Assembly: GCF_029784155.1 (NCBI RefSeq)
Contig: NC_073691.1
Coordinates: forward strand, 127,224,714 to 127,288,713
DNA: 64,000 nt
Source of the DNA: Uranotaenia lowii
Lineage: Eukaryota; Arthropoda; Insecta; Diptera; Culicidae
Reading direction: 5' to 3'
The notes beneath the pieces are model-generated. The model was not told the origin of the DNA. It saw only the letters and a program-made list of their open reading frames with translations, and did not search any database. Both the position numbers and the translations under genes were made by a program. Numbering within the stretch: position 1 is the stretch's first letter; every line of letters begins with the position of its first letter. Below, in pieces: positions 41,009 to 51,547 of the stretch.

Positions 41009-41024
41009 TGAATAGTCGAAAAAT

Positions 41025-41977
41025 GGACGCATATTTGTCACACCACGAACAATTTCTCAGTAGTTGTTTGGTTTGGAATTTCGTGTGTGGCTCTTGTGTT
41101 TTGTTCGTGAATGGAAGCTTAAATTGAAAAAATCAGGTCTGAATCGGATCATTTGAAAGCGTACATTATTTGGTGATAAACATGTAGTGTTTAACGGGTT
41201 CGAACGATAAAACGGCACGGGGAGCAATTTGCGGAAGCTCACTCACTGTACAGGAAGCAACATTTCTTCAACTAACTGTCAGTTTCCGTGCTGAAAATGT
41301 CGCAACAGCGAAAGAAGTGATACCAGAAGAGGACAATCAATCCGATTGAAGTAACTCTGGCAGAATAGTTCGTAAACATTAAAAAAAAAACAGACATCTC
41401 CGGTATTTTGCGAGGTGCGTAAAATAATAAACTCAAAGTAAAACCAAAGAAAAAATGGTCTACTAAAACCACCGACAATCACATACGGCCATCCTGGACA
41501 ATTGTGGATTACAGTTCCACGGCGCCGGAGGAGTAATATTTGACTGATGTTGTGAAGCGGGTTTCGTTTGCATGCACTATTCCAAGCTCCAGCAACGAAC
41601 CCGAAGCAGTTTGCAGTGTTTTTCTTGCACATGCTGGAATGTCGCGAAAACGGTGACCCTACCCCCTCTTTATATTTCTGCGATCCCCTCCCGACTATTA
41701 AGAACACGTATGCCAAGTTTGGTGAAAATCTATTAAGACGTTCCGAAGTTATAACACGTTTATTTATTGAGTGTGACAAACATGCGTCCAATCGTCTTAG
41801 TGTGACAGTTATGCATCCATTTGTCCCAGTGTGACAAATTGACTTTGAATTTTTCTCGAAGTTTCTAGAATAAACTTTATGCTTCAACAAAGAATTTCAA
41901 TAATAAGTATCAAATTATGACGATTGGCATCAAAAAGTTAAAAACGTCGAAATGTCACAGGTGACAATTATGCGTCC
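41025..41977. mobile_element. Probable MITE with GGACGCAT termini
   Basis: Near both ends an inverted motif occurs: GGACGCATATTTGTCAC at 41025 and, reversed from the right, GGACGCATAATTGTCAC. Exact outer ends and target duplication are not resolved, and the mag-like element sits just to the left. Inside, a short tandem of units of about 30 bp (GTGACA..ATGC(G/A)TCCA, 41775-41838) repeats the terminal phrase. The 203-codon minus frame here (41279-41890) has no recognisable domain and is probably chance. Confidence 0.45.
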
Positions 41978-42061
41978 AACGGCAGTATGGCCCCATACAA
42001 ACTTTTTTGGTCGCATCAAGACCTTTTGAACCATATACAGTATATATTTCCAATAAAGAAA

Positions 42062-42224
42062 CTATAGTAAACAAAGAGGCGCAATCTGATCCCTTTTGAA
42101 ATAATGAGCTTGCAACCCTGCTGTAGGTCTGCCTTTAAGACTGCTTGGTTTCGCTCGATTGGAATGACACTGACAGAAAATTAAAAATTCCAATCGTGAC
42201 ATTTCGTCTCATTGTTTACTATAG
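42062..42224. mobile_element. 163-bp MITE with CTATAGTAAACAA ends
   Basis: The left end CTATAGTAAACAA and the right end TTGTTTACTATAG are perfect inverted repeats over 13 bp, and similarity continues a little inward. TA or TATA at the edges may be the target. It is non-coding. Confidence 0.65.
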
Positions 42225-42971
42225 GCTCGTTAATTTCCAAGAACCAAGTTTTATACGTTTTTATCCTGATTACTTTGAATGTACCTTTTTTTTCTTTGAT
42301 CGGTTGTTTTAAACAAATTAATCAATTGCATTGTAGGCTCTGAACCTATTTAAAGTTTCAGCTCAAGTACCGATTATTGTTTTTTTTTTTCAAACCTGTC
42401 AGGCACAATTCTAAATTTACGAAGGAATAAAAACGTTGGCAACATCCGGGAATCGCTATAAATCATTATGACCGCTCAGTAACACTTATTCAACTTGAAC
42501 TAGGTACCTACCAAGATTGCCGACTCGAGTGGGAAAAGTTCCGAGAGGACATGAAATCTGTTCGCTGCGATAACTATGAAAACCGTACGAAAACAAAACG
42601 GATGAAGCATAAACAGCAAAACTTCACTACCAGACAAAACCACTAACAATAGGAAAGTTTTCTTCCTACATGTGCAGCAGCATCAGTAGGTATAGGACTA
42701 GTTCTATACTACTGTTTCGGGAAAAGTTGCATTCTAGGGTGCATGCAGCTCCATTATTTGTGTGCCCTAGACCTTGTCTTGGCAGAAGTTGTGAGTAACA
42801 ATTTCTTTTTTAACAAAACAACGCAATAAGTTCACTCGGAAATTTAAGAAAACCCTGAAGCATATTTACACCAGGCCCAGTCGAATATACATCAATCACT
42901 TCATTACTACCAGGTTAGGAGTAGTGAAGTTCCGAGTATGACAATTAAAAGACAAAGATGTTGCACGAAGA
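42225..42971. other. No recognised gene
   Basis: AT-rich with poly-T runs. Slightly GC-richer around 42500-42780, but without frames, repeats or signals that I can support. Confidence 0.45.
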
Positions 42972-43172
42972 GAGTGTTTTTTATGCCCTCATTATGTTAG
43001 TCTCTATCCTAAAATAACAGGTTAAATAGTATAAATATATGATTTTTATCATTAAACCTTAGAATCTTAGCTCTAATTTAACATCTTAAGAGGGAATTGA
43101 AGATCTAAAAACAGGTTTTATAATTTTTTTTCTTATGGATGAACTGCCTCCATAATATGGCAACCTTAACTA
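42972..43172. mobile_element. TA-target DNA element, left fragment interrupted by a Helitron
   Basis: It aligns with 9104-9312 of the element at 8791-9679 (ATCCTAAAATAACAGGTTAAATA, GATGAACTGCCTCCATA.TATGG). The alignment stops at 43172 and resumes at 49711, where 49711-50045 matches about 9350-9660. The piece left of 42972 is missing, so the copy is truncated at that side. Confidence 0.7.
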
Positions 43173-43435
43173 TCCATTATATAAAATTCTCTTATAACGG
43201 TGTTTGTAGTACTACTCCTCCGAAATGGCCCAAACGATTAAAATGAAATTATTTTTAGAATATTCTGTAGGCATGCGAATCGGTTTATATCGAATAAAAG
43301 TAAAAAAAAAACGCATCAATTGTCCGTAATAATTAAATTTGTAGATTTTTGAATGAAATAAAAGTCATGACTTCCATTTTTTAGAAATTTTCTTTCCTTT
43401 GGGCGCCGGGCGGTTTGTTTTTCGTCTTCATAGCC

Positions 43436-44150
43436 CATAGTACATGGAAAATAACAGGTAGGCCATTGCGCTTAACCTCACTTCGAAGCTCCGTGTATGT
43501 ACACAGCATGCTTGCATACCAACAAAAATAGTTATGAGAATTTGGCAATTTTATATAGAATGGCAATCAAAATTATTAATTTCTCCATCGATAGCCATTC
43601 GATTCTTTTGAAAAGGGCTTCAGATTAAAGGTTGTTTCTTCAGGGTCATCGGAAACTATTTTTTGCATTGGATTTTTGGATCTGAACCATAAATAATGAG
43701 CATTCAAAAGAAATTTTCATCGCCGTCCCTGTTTTTTGAGAGCAAGCAATGTTATATTTTCTTCTGTCCATGTTAAAAATTTTATAAATGATCTAAAATA
43801 CTTCATGTTTCTGTGATAAAAAGTCAATTTGTTTGAATTTTCATTCAAATCGCACAAGAAAAAGGCCACACATGGCAAAAATATCACCAGATTTTAGTTT
43901 GAAATCGACAAATAGCCCATTGTATATTACTTTTAGAGATGTTAAAATGCCAAATATTGTTCGTTGCATTAAAATGCATAAGTGCATATTTTTCTCATAA
44001 TTTTAATGCTTATCAATTTTAAGAAAAAATGTGATTTTCTTATTAATTCCATACATTAGCCAGTTTTTTCCATAACTATTTTTCGGGGCCTCCTACCAAT
44101 ACGTTGAAAGAGAGCGGAATAGCCTACCTTGTATATTTCAAAGTACTATG
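43436..44150. mobile_element. 715-bp MITE, copy B
   Basis: It aligns end to end with 35756-36464 and shares the CATAGTAC...GTACTATG termini. CATAGCC occurs on both sides (43429-43435 and about 44153-44159) and could be a target duplication, two bases displaced at the right. Confidence 0.65.
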
Positions 44151-45696
44151 TCCATAGCCATGGTCGAGGCGTCGCGAGCAAACGTCGCGAGAGAATAGTA
44201 ACCATGGCATAGCATACTGGTTAGTGGGAACATTTGGGCGCGTTTTTCTCACCCAGGCATACTGTCAATGCACGTGAGGGCGCTATGAAGGCTAGATGTG
44301 ATATTTTTCTTTATGATTCCCAACACATTTGTACAGCACATGGTAATTAATGACGCCTTGATGTGACCCAGATTGATATTTTGCCGAACAAATCTAAACC
44401 TTTTAAACGATTTAAAAAAAATAAAACTATTTTAAATTTGTGTTTATTAAAGAAGGAATTGTTGTAAAAAATATATGAATTTAGTACTGATGCATATGAA
44501 ATATTGGTATGACTCTTGGCGGACATTTGAAAAAAGGAAAGTGGGAAGATTTACATAATATTTTTACAATCCAATACGCCTAGAAACATTTTTCGAACAT
44601 GTGCAAATGTGCTTAATGGAAGATTTATAAAGCGCCTTTAAATTTACAAAACATCATCAAAATCCGTTGAAAATGAACAGACACATAAACTGAACAAGAG
44701 CCTGTTCTTTAAAATAGGATATATAGGATTGATGTTTATTTAAAGACCGCATGCAAAGAACTTTTTGATTTTTTCCAAGCGTAAATGAAAGTTTTTTTTT
44801 TGTTTATTTATTTATTTAGTTAGTTTTATTTATTTATTAAGTTATCAATAAAATAAGAAAAATTTCAAATAAATAGATACACTAGAACAAGTGCAAACGT
44901 TCAACATTTACAAAAAATGTGTACATTATTTCTTCATTCATAAATGGTTGAGCCCAAATAAACAATTTGACTAAATAAACTCAACTTTTTTTTAAATCAT
45001 TCACTGAAAAACAGATTCACTGTTTGTTTACACAGAATTCAAATACGTACTTATCATGAACGTGTGTTATTGTGTAACACATTTTGGCTACATAGAAGAG
45101 ACTTTAGATCCGCTTTTTTGTTTAAAAGTTTTTTTTTGTGGTTGTGATATTCCAGAAGCATTTTTTTTATAGCAGAAGCAGAATTTTTTTTGATAAGTTT
45201 TTATTATGACCTGAAAGTGTTGAAAATATCCTTAACTCCTGTCGTTTCACACGGTGAAACAAAGTGCAACGCGTCTTTTAGCCATGAAACATATACCTTT
45301 TAAGATTTTTTCTCCAAAATGGTCAGAAAGGGTATCCCGAGTGTTAAATCGGAAGCGGATATTCAAAATGATTAAATATGACTTTGTAAAACAGTATTCA
45401 GTGAAATTGAAGTACAAAGCATTTTTTTATTCTGGAGAAAAACTGCAGATATATAAATGAAAGTTGAACTGTAATGATATCCGTTTGCACTAGCCCCGAT
45501 GTTTCTTTATTGAAAATCACAATTTATAATAAAAAAAATACACTGTTTTTTAAGGTTTCGAGGTATATTTACATTAAAATTTCCAGAAAATAGAATGAAC
45601 TCATGAAATCATCGTAGCCTTAACAGATTAGTTCTTTTCGATCTATTTAATTTTTTAAAACCTGATTTTCAATTAAATGTTATTGAATCTTGAAAA
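44151..45696. other. Helitron interior without recognised gene
   Basis: 44151-44290 is GC-richer with short palindromes (GTCGCGAGCAAACGTCGCGA). The rest is AT-rich with many T-runs. The 68-codon + frame at 45254-45460 has no motif. Confidence 0.45.
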
Positions 45697-48635
45697 TCTA
45701 TATATATAAAAATGAATTTTTGTCTGTCTGTCTGTCTGTTCCCTATAGACTCAAAAACTACTGAACCGGTTTGTGTGAAACTTGGCATATAAGGGTATTG
45801 GAGGCCGGGGAAAGTTCCTATAATAGTTTGGGACCCCTCCCTATTCTTGGAGGGTGGAAGGGGGTCTTTCATTTAAAAGAAATAAGTCTTCATAACTCGA
45901 GTCCTGATCAGGCAAATCAAACCAAACTTGGCATGGGTGGGAACTTGGGTACGCGAAATGTTTTCAAAAATATTTGGTACCGTAATCCGGGGTAATATTG
46001 ATCACTTTTTTCAATATTTATCGATTATGTTTTCTGTTAAGGGAAATGTGACATGTTTTATATTTTTAAAACCAGTACTGGACTCCTATGAACGTAAAAC
46101 ATGGATGCAGAAATTTATTGGACCTCTTTAAATTTGATTTAAAAATCGTTTTCGTCGCTGTTCAGAATTTGATGCTTTGGGGTGACATTGATCAGTCTTT
46201 ATTCTGACGGTTTTAACGCGTTTTCTTGATCATAAAGGATACAAAACACCTTTATAATATTTAAAAATGCTAGTCTATCAATTTAACCTTGATTTTTAAC
46301 GTTTTATTTCAAAAATAGTTATTATCGAAAAAAGAACTAATATGCTGCCTACATTTAGGGGCAAAAATAATTATAATTGCAAAATAGTTAGAGCTTCAAA
46401 ATACAAATGAAATTTTACCTTCACCCATTCCCCTAGGCCCTCCCACTATTTCCATTTTCTTTTTTTTCTTGAAAGTTAACGATTTGATAGGGTTCCTATC
46501 CATTTTTCCAATACGGGCTTACTCTTGGAAAATGTCCTTATTTTTTAAATATCAAAAATATATCATTAAATGACTATAAAAATAGCACTATAACTGTTCA
46601 TATACAAAGAAAAGAAGTTGTTTTTTCACCTTAACCAACCCGTTTGCTTCTAAAAGCTTGTTGGAATCATCAGAAGAGCTGTTAGTTTGCGAGCCTTGAA
46701 AAAATAGATATTTTAAGATTTTGAAATTAGATTTTTTACTAACAGAAAAATTTCAAATACAAACCAAATTTTGCCTATTTGATACTCAATTAATAGGTTT
46801 TCAAACGTAGAAAACAGTTTTCAAGAATTCAAACTATAGACTGAGCTATTGATGATAATGTGGAAAAGTTTCATGTTGGTCAAAGTTACCCCGGTGATCA
46901 ATGTTACCCCGTTTTACGGTACCCCTCCCTTCTTCAAGTGGGGAGATAGAAAAGGGGGAGTGGGTCAACCTCATAATTTTGTACAGAACTGGAAAACTAA
47001 TCAAGCTAATGGAACCAGAAGTGGAGATACATCAAGAAGGTGGGGGGGGGCTTTCATACCTTTCTTATGGCATAACATGAAAACTATTCGAGCAAATGAA
47101 ACCAAATTGGTTTGGAAGGGTGTTTGGGTACGATAAATAGTTCTATGAATATTTGGTACCCCTCCCTCTTTCCAGTGAAGAAATAGAAAGTGGGGAGGGA
47201 GCTCCTTTACAATTTTCAGTATAAAGGGAAATCTAATCAAGTAAATGGAACCAAATTTGGCGTGAGAAGGTATTTGATTACCAGAAATGTGTCTATGGTA
47301 ATTTGAGAACCCTTCGTTCTTAGAGTCAGGTCAGGAAATCTTAAGAGTGGAGGGTGCTACCATTCAATTTGTTTCATCACACGGGAACTTACCCAGCAAA
47401 TGGAACGAAATTTGGCTAGGGAGGGAATTTAAGCACAAGGAATGTTTCTGTGAATATTTGGTACTACTGCCTCCATCCAGTGGGGTGATTGGATGGAGAG
47501 GGGGGGAGGGAGGTCCTTTATATTTTTTCGCATAACTCGAGAACTAATCGATCAAATGGAAACGACTTTGGCATGGGAAAGCATTTGGATACGTAAAATG
47601 GTTATTTCCTTTTTTTTAGACTTCTTTCTCCTTCAATTGGAATACAGTTAGGGAAGACTAACGATTGTTTTGCATAAATCAAGAACTTATCTAACAAATG
47701 GAAAAAATATGACTTGGGAGCATACAATCTAGCAAATGGAACAGAATTGATCACGGGAGTGTATTTAAATACACGGAATGTTTGATCTTGATCCCCACCT
47801 TCCAGGTAGAAAATAGATTGGAAGAGGGGCTCCGATACAAATTTTCTAGCATAACTTGACAACTAATAAAGCAAACGAAACCAAATTTGTCATGAGAAGG
47901 TGTTCGAGCACAAGAAATGTTTTTCCGGTGGTTTAACACTCCTCCCTTCAATAAAAAGTGGGAAAAGGGTCTCTCATACATTTTTTTAAATATTTCGATA
48001 ACTATCGAGAAAATGGAACCAAATTTGCATGAGAGTATATTTATGTACGGGCAATGTTTCTTCGATGGTTTGAGGCCCCCATATCTTATATATAAAGTGA
48101 AGAAAGGGTCATCCATACTTAGAATATCTCGAGAACTTATAGAGAAGGGAGCCATATATCACATGAGATCGTATTTGTATACAAGAAGCGTTATGAGATC
48201 CCCCTTCCTTCCATTAGGGATATAGGAATGGGCAAGGGGGTCACTCTCATAATTTGTATAATATTTCGAGAACGAATGGGTGAAATAAATGTCCCTTGGC
48301 GTTTTTTTGATTCATAAAATGTTCTATGAAAGTTTGAGACCCACTCCATATTAAAAAGGGACAGCGAAGATTCATATATAAACAAAATATTTAGGCCTAA
48401 GTTTTAAACTTATGAAGCAAAGAGATCCAGAGTCATAAAAAGGATTAACACATTGATTAAAAAAAATTATGAAGTTTTCAAAATGAAAAAGGTACAATTT
48501 TATTTTGACGAAAAATTTAAATGATTTTTAAATTGAATTTAAAATTTTGTGCAAAAAAAATAAAAGTTGAATAATTAGGAACCACAAATTTCAATAAATT
48601 TTGGAAGGTGTAGCAAAGCACACCGGGTCAGCTGG
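45697..48635 (+). mobile_element. Non-autonomous Helitron (inner) with degenerate tandem units
   Basis: It starts TCTATATATATAAAAATGAA (after an A) with TGTCTG repeats close by. It ends in CTGG followed by T (48632-48635), with a hairpin GGTGT-AGCAAAGC-ACACC at 48607-48624; this is the standard Helitron terminus. The interior is a long run of degenerate units of about 150 bp carrying the phrases CATAACTCGAGAACTAATC, AAATGGAACCAAATTTGGCA and CCCCTCCCTC (for example near 46915, 47100, 47250, 47410, 47570, 47880 and 48010). There is no Rep/helicase. A TA-target MITE interrupts the tandem at 45980-46919. Confidence 0.75.
45980..46919. mobile_element. 940-bp TA-target MITE with CCGTAA ends
   Basis: It is flanked by TA on both sides (45978-45979 and 46920-46921). 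Removing it and one TA restores the Helitron unit phrase ATTTGGTACCCCTCC. The ends are inverted repeats, CCGTAATCCGGGGTAATATT on the left and, reversed, CCGTAAAACGGGGTAACATT. The GGGGTRAYATTGATCA phrase recurs internally (46178). It contains no transposase. It is Tc1/mariner-like by target. Confidence 0.8.
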
Positions 48636-49371
48636 TATCACATAAACTTAAATGAAATCGCAGATCACCTCCATTACTGTTCAGGAAATTTTTGAATCAG
48701 AACACTCCAATGCTTCAGTTAGAATCTTTAAAAACAATGGTTTGAATTGGCAGACATTTCCTTTAGGATAAAAAACAAAAAAGAAAAATCGGTTGAATAA
48801 CAGAAAATATAAATATATTTTTTCCTCCTTTCGAAACCAATCGTTTTCATGATTGATTGGGTTAATGTTCAAAGGAATTTAATTTGCATTTTTTGCTCGA
48901 ACAAATAAAAAAAGTGATTTTTTTGGATATGATTTTGATGAAAATGTGGATGTTAATTAACACTGCTTCCAAAGGTGATGATAGTGAACAAAAAGCTGCT
49001 TGAATATGGTTAGTAAAAAAAAATCTTCTCTAATGTGTTTTTATTTCTTCAGTTCTAAAAAATATACCATCCAAAGCTACTCGGGCGCTGAAAGTGCTGC
49101 GTTTGGCAGAATATTGGGCAAATACTCCCGATATTCAAAATTATTTTTCCATAAAGTTTCATTCACAATAAATTCCAATCAATGAGAAACTTTTTAATTC
49201 GATTTAATCCTTAATGGGAACTTGACATAGCGGAATAAGTAAACTAAATGGTATACAATAAATGAAACACATATATTATCAACATACAATTCGATAGAAT
49301 TAAGCGGGAAAATTTGAGTAAACGGAAAGGAGGGAAACGTAAAAAATAACTAAGACAAGTTCACAAATGCG
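48636..49371. other. Outer-Helitron interior, no recognised gene
   Basis: AT-rich. The 61-codon + frame at 49000-49185 has no motif. Confidence 0.45.
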
Positions 49372-49590
49372 ATATAATGCGCCGGTCTTGGCCTAGAGGG
49401 TAGCGTTCCAGTCCTCTAAGCCAGAGTCCATGAGATCGAATCCCGATCACGGCACATATAGTACTCTTTCTGTGGTCTGGTGGTTTTAGCATTTGTAAGA
49501 TGCTAGCCATAATATCCTGAAAGTTGTACGCCTTAGAGTTAAGTAAATTATATCTCTTCAAAGAAACATGAAGTTTCACTGAGATCTTAT
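49372..49590 (+). repeat. tRNA-derived SINE
   Basis: The head contains an A-box-like TTGGCCTAGAGGGTAGCG and a B-box-like GATCGAATCCC in the spacing of a tRNA gene. The acceptor and anticodon stems do not pair well enough for a functional tRNA. A tRNA-unrelated body follows (TAAGATGCTAGCC, ATATCCTGAAAG) and an AT-rich tail. The exact ends and target duplication were not resolved. RNA polymerase III would transcribe it left to right. Confidence 0.65.
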
Positions 49591-49710
49591 ATGTGTATGT
49601 TCGTTAATTAACAACTCAATATTTAATGATTTTTTAAATTAATAAGCGAAAAAAATGGAAAATGGACGCCAAGTTTAACATGGTAAGACGAAGTTTACCG
49701 GGTCTGCTAG

Positions 49711-50045
49711 TAGTTTTATAAAATTACAGCTTTGTCGTATACAAGTTATCACTTTCTAGCATTTTCAAATTAATTATACGGAAATATTGCCAGAAAACAT
49801 AAATTTTGCCCGAAATATAAATAGGCGCATTTAGCCCGGACGGTTTGAGGTTTGGCATTTTAGACAACAGTTATAATAAAATCGTTTTCTCGAAAACTGA
49901 AGCAGATTTCAACATAAAAATTATTTCAATGTTAATATATAAAACAGATGCCTACTCATGTGTATATAGTTTTTATACACATATTCGATGTTATATTTGA
50001 TTAAATCAGAATTAAGCTTAATAGGCGCATAAAGCCTGCTTCTCC
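49711..50045. mobile_element. TA-target DNA element, right fragment
   Basis: It aligns with about 9350-9665 of 8791-9679 (TATAGGCGCAT-type, TTAGACAACA.TT.TAATAAAATCG, TACACATATTCGA). It is the continuation of 42972-43172 after the Helitron insertion. Confidence 0.7.
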
Positions 50046-50130
50046 CTGCTTCTTTATGCCAAAGCATATTCTGCAAAAACTGTAGTTTTGTACATAGTCG
50101 GTATACTCACGCCATAAGTGTCTGGGAGCT

Positions 50131-50541
50131 AGACTGCCCCAAATTTGTATGGGAGATTCAAAACCTGTGAAATGTTATGCGCTGCCGGCTAAAATTAATT
50201 CTATGCATAGCACTAGATCTCATGCCAAATTTGGGCCAGATCGGATTGCGGGAACGAGCCTGAAGTTTGTATGGGCTTTGAGACAATTTGCTCTGGAATT
50301 TGGGCTTTAAGAAAAACCGTATTCAAAAGAAATCAGCCGAAGGAAACTAAAGTTTATGATGCATAACTGGTTTTTCATGGTTTTCCCGAACAAAATGTCT
50401 GAAATTCCCATACAAACTTCAGCGACCCGTTCCCGTGATCCGATCTGGTCCAAATTTGGCATGAGATCTAGTAATGCATAGAATTAATTTTAGCCTGCAG
50501 CGCATAACTTTTTTAAAAGTCGGGTCGTTTGGGGCAGTCTA
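50131..50541. mobile_element. 411-bp foldback MITE with arms of about 150 bp
   Basis: The ends are TAGACTGCCCCAAA and its complement. Beyond them the arms share TTATGCGCTGC.GGCTAAAAT, TTAATTCTATGCAT, CTAGATCTCATGCCAAATTT and CAGATCGGAT in inverted order. TA at both edges may be the target. The transcript would form a long hairpin. It is non-coding. Confidence 0.75.
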
Positions 50542-50729
50542 CTGGGGGCATATCAATATTACCAATGTACCTTCGCTAAAGGTACTTCAAAATAGATGCA
50601 TTAAAGCATTTTACAAGCTCCAATTTTTTGTTCTCAAGTCTAAAATTATATAAAATGATAAAACATAACATTCTACCGATCAACAAGTACAATCGTCTCA
50701 ATAGAGACATTCGAAGTAGTGATATTGTA

Positions 50730-51420
50730 ACCTTAGGCGCTTTTTGAAATTACGTAACTCTGATAATTAACCCCCCCCCTAATCACATGTTTTCAAATAA
50801 AGATTTTCCAAGGTGAAAAATTATATCCATTCAAATCGCTACTTTGTACTCATTGGCGATAACTCTCTGATAAAATAAATTGGTTATCTTATTACGAATT
50901 GCTTTGTGCTTGTAAGCTGATGATCCATCTTGTTTACTTTATTTTGTTCAAGGAGCATAACTTGTTAGGCAAAATATACTCCATTTTTAAATATTTGTCG
51001 GAATAATCAGAATTGCATTTTTTTTAATTGATTGAGAAAAAAAAGTAAAATTTTCGTCTTATAATTTAATTGAGTTCTTGGAAAAAATGTACCTAATATT
51101 TGGTTTCCCAACGGTCATTTCCGGGATATTTAATACACATTTCACAATCTTTTTCAGAATCTTTAAAGAGGAAACGTTACAATTCCCGTTTCAATCGTGT
51201 TAAAGCTTACAAATATAAACTGATTTTGGTTCACATGTCATTCTGCAAAAATTTCATGACATAAAAATATCTGTGATTAAAATGCAATTTTTAAGTAAAA
51301 ATTCTAACGTAACGATGAGCATACCTCAACCCCCCCCCCCCCCTCCCCTATGTAACAATTCGTAACGCTCAAGCTTACTCGCTCCCTCCCCTAGGAGCGT
51401 TATGTTATGGCTAACTTTTA
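50730..51420. repeat. Degraded C-tract element related to the GGGGCC MITEs
   Basis: It has TTTTGAAATTACGTAAC near the left, C-runs at 50771-50779 and 51330-51343, and TATGTAACAATTCGTAACGC near the right. The style matches the 168-bp and 881-bp elements, but the ends no longer pair well. Confidence 0.35.
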
Positions 51421-51440
51421 TGAAATGCTATCATGTCACC

Positions 51441-51536
51441 AGGTGAAGAAGCTGGCTCCGGATTGCCAACAGTGGAGGTCTTTTACCACGGCCCTATGCA
51501 CAGGAGGATCGGCGCGGGATCATTAAGTAAGTAAGT
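51441..51536 (+). mobile_element. 96-bp RTE LINE end fragment with perfect TSD
   Basis: The insert contains the last codons of the RTE ORF (AAGAAGCTGGCTCCGGATTG... to GGATCATTAAGTAAGTAAGT) and nothing else. It is flanked by an exact 11-bp duplication ATCATGTCACC (51430-51440 and 51537-51547). This confirms the 3' terminus of the family and the target-primed mechanism. Confidence 0.9.
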
Positions 51537-51547
51537 ATCATGTCACC

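Larger units (their letters stand above)
43173..49710 (+). mobile_element. Non-autonomous Helitron (outer), carrying further insertions
   Basis: The 5' end reads TCCATTATATAAAATTCTC after an A, the typical insect Helitron start, followed by CTCCTCCGAAATGGCC-type sequence. The 3' end is CTAG followed by T (49707-49710), with a small hairpin just upstream (GGTAA...TTACC, 49683-49700). Insertion between A and T without duplication splits an older DNA element (42972-43172 and 49711-50045). No Rep/helicase is encoded. Inside are a MITE (43436-44150), a second Helitron (45697-48635) and a SINE (about 49372-49590). Confidence 0.7.

Noticed and set aside
41279..41890. 203-codon minus-strand frame
   Set aside because: No domain or codon bias is seen, it lies inside a probable MITE and it has no splice or promoter support.
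49380..49455. tRNA gene
   Set aside because: A- and B-box-like motifs are present, but the stems do not pair and a non-tRNA body follows; a SINE fits better.
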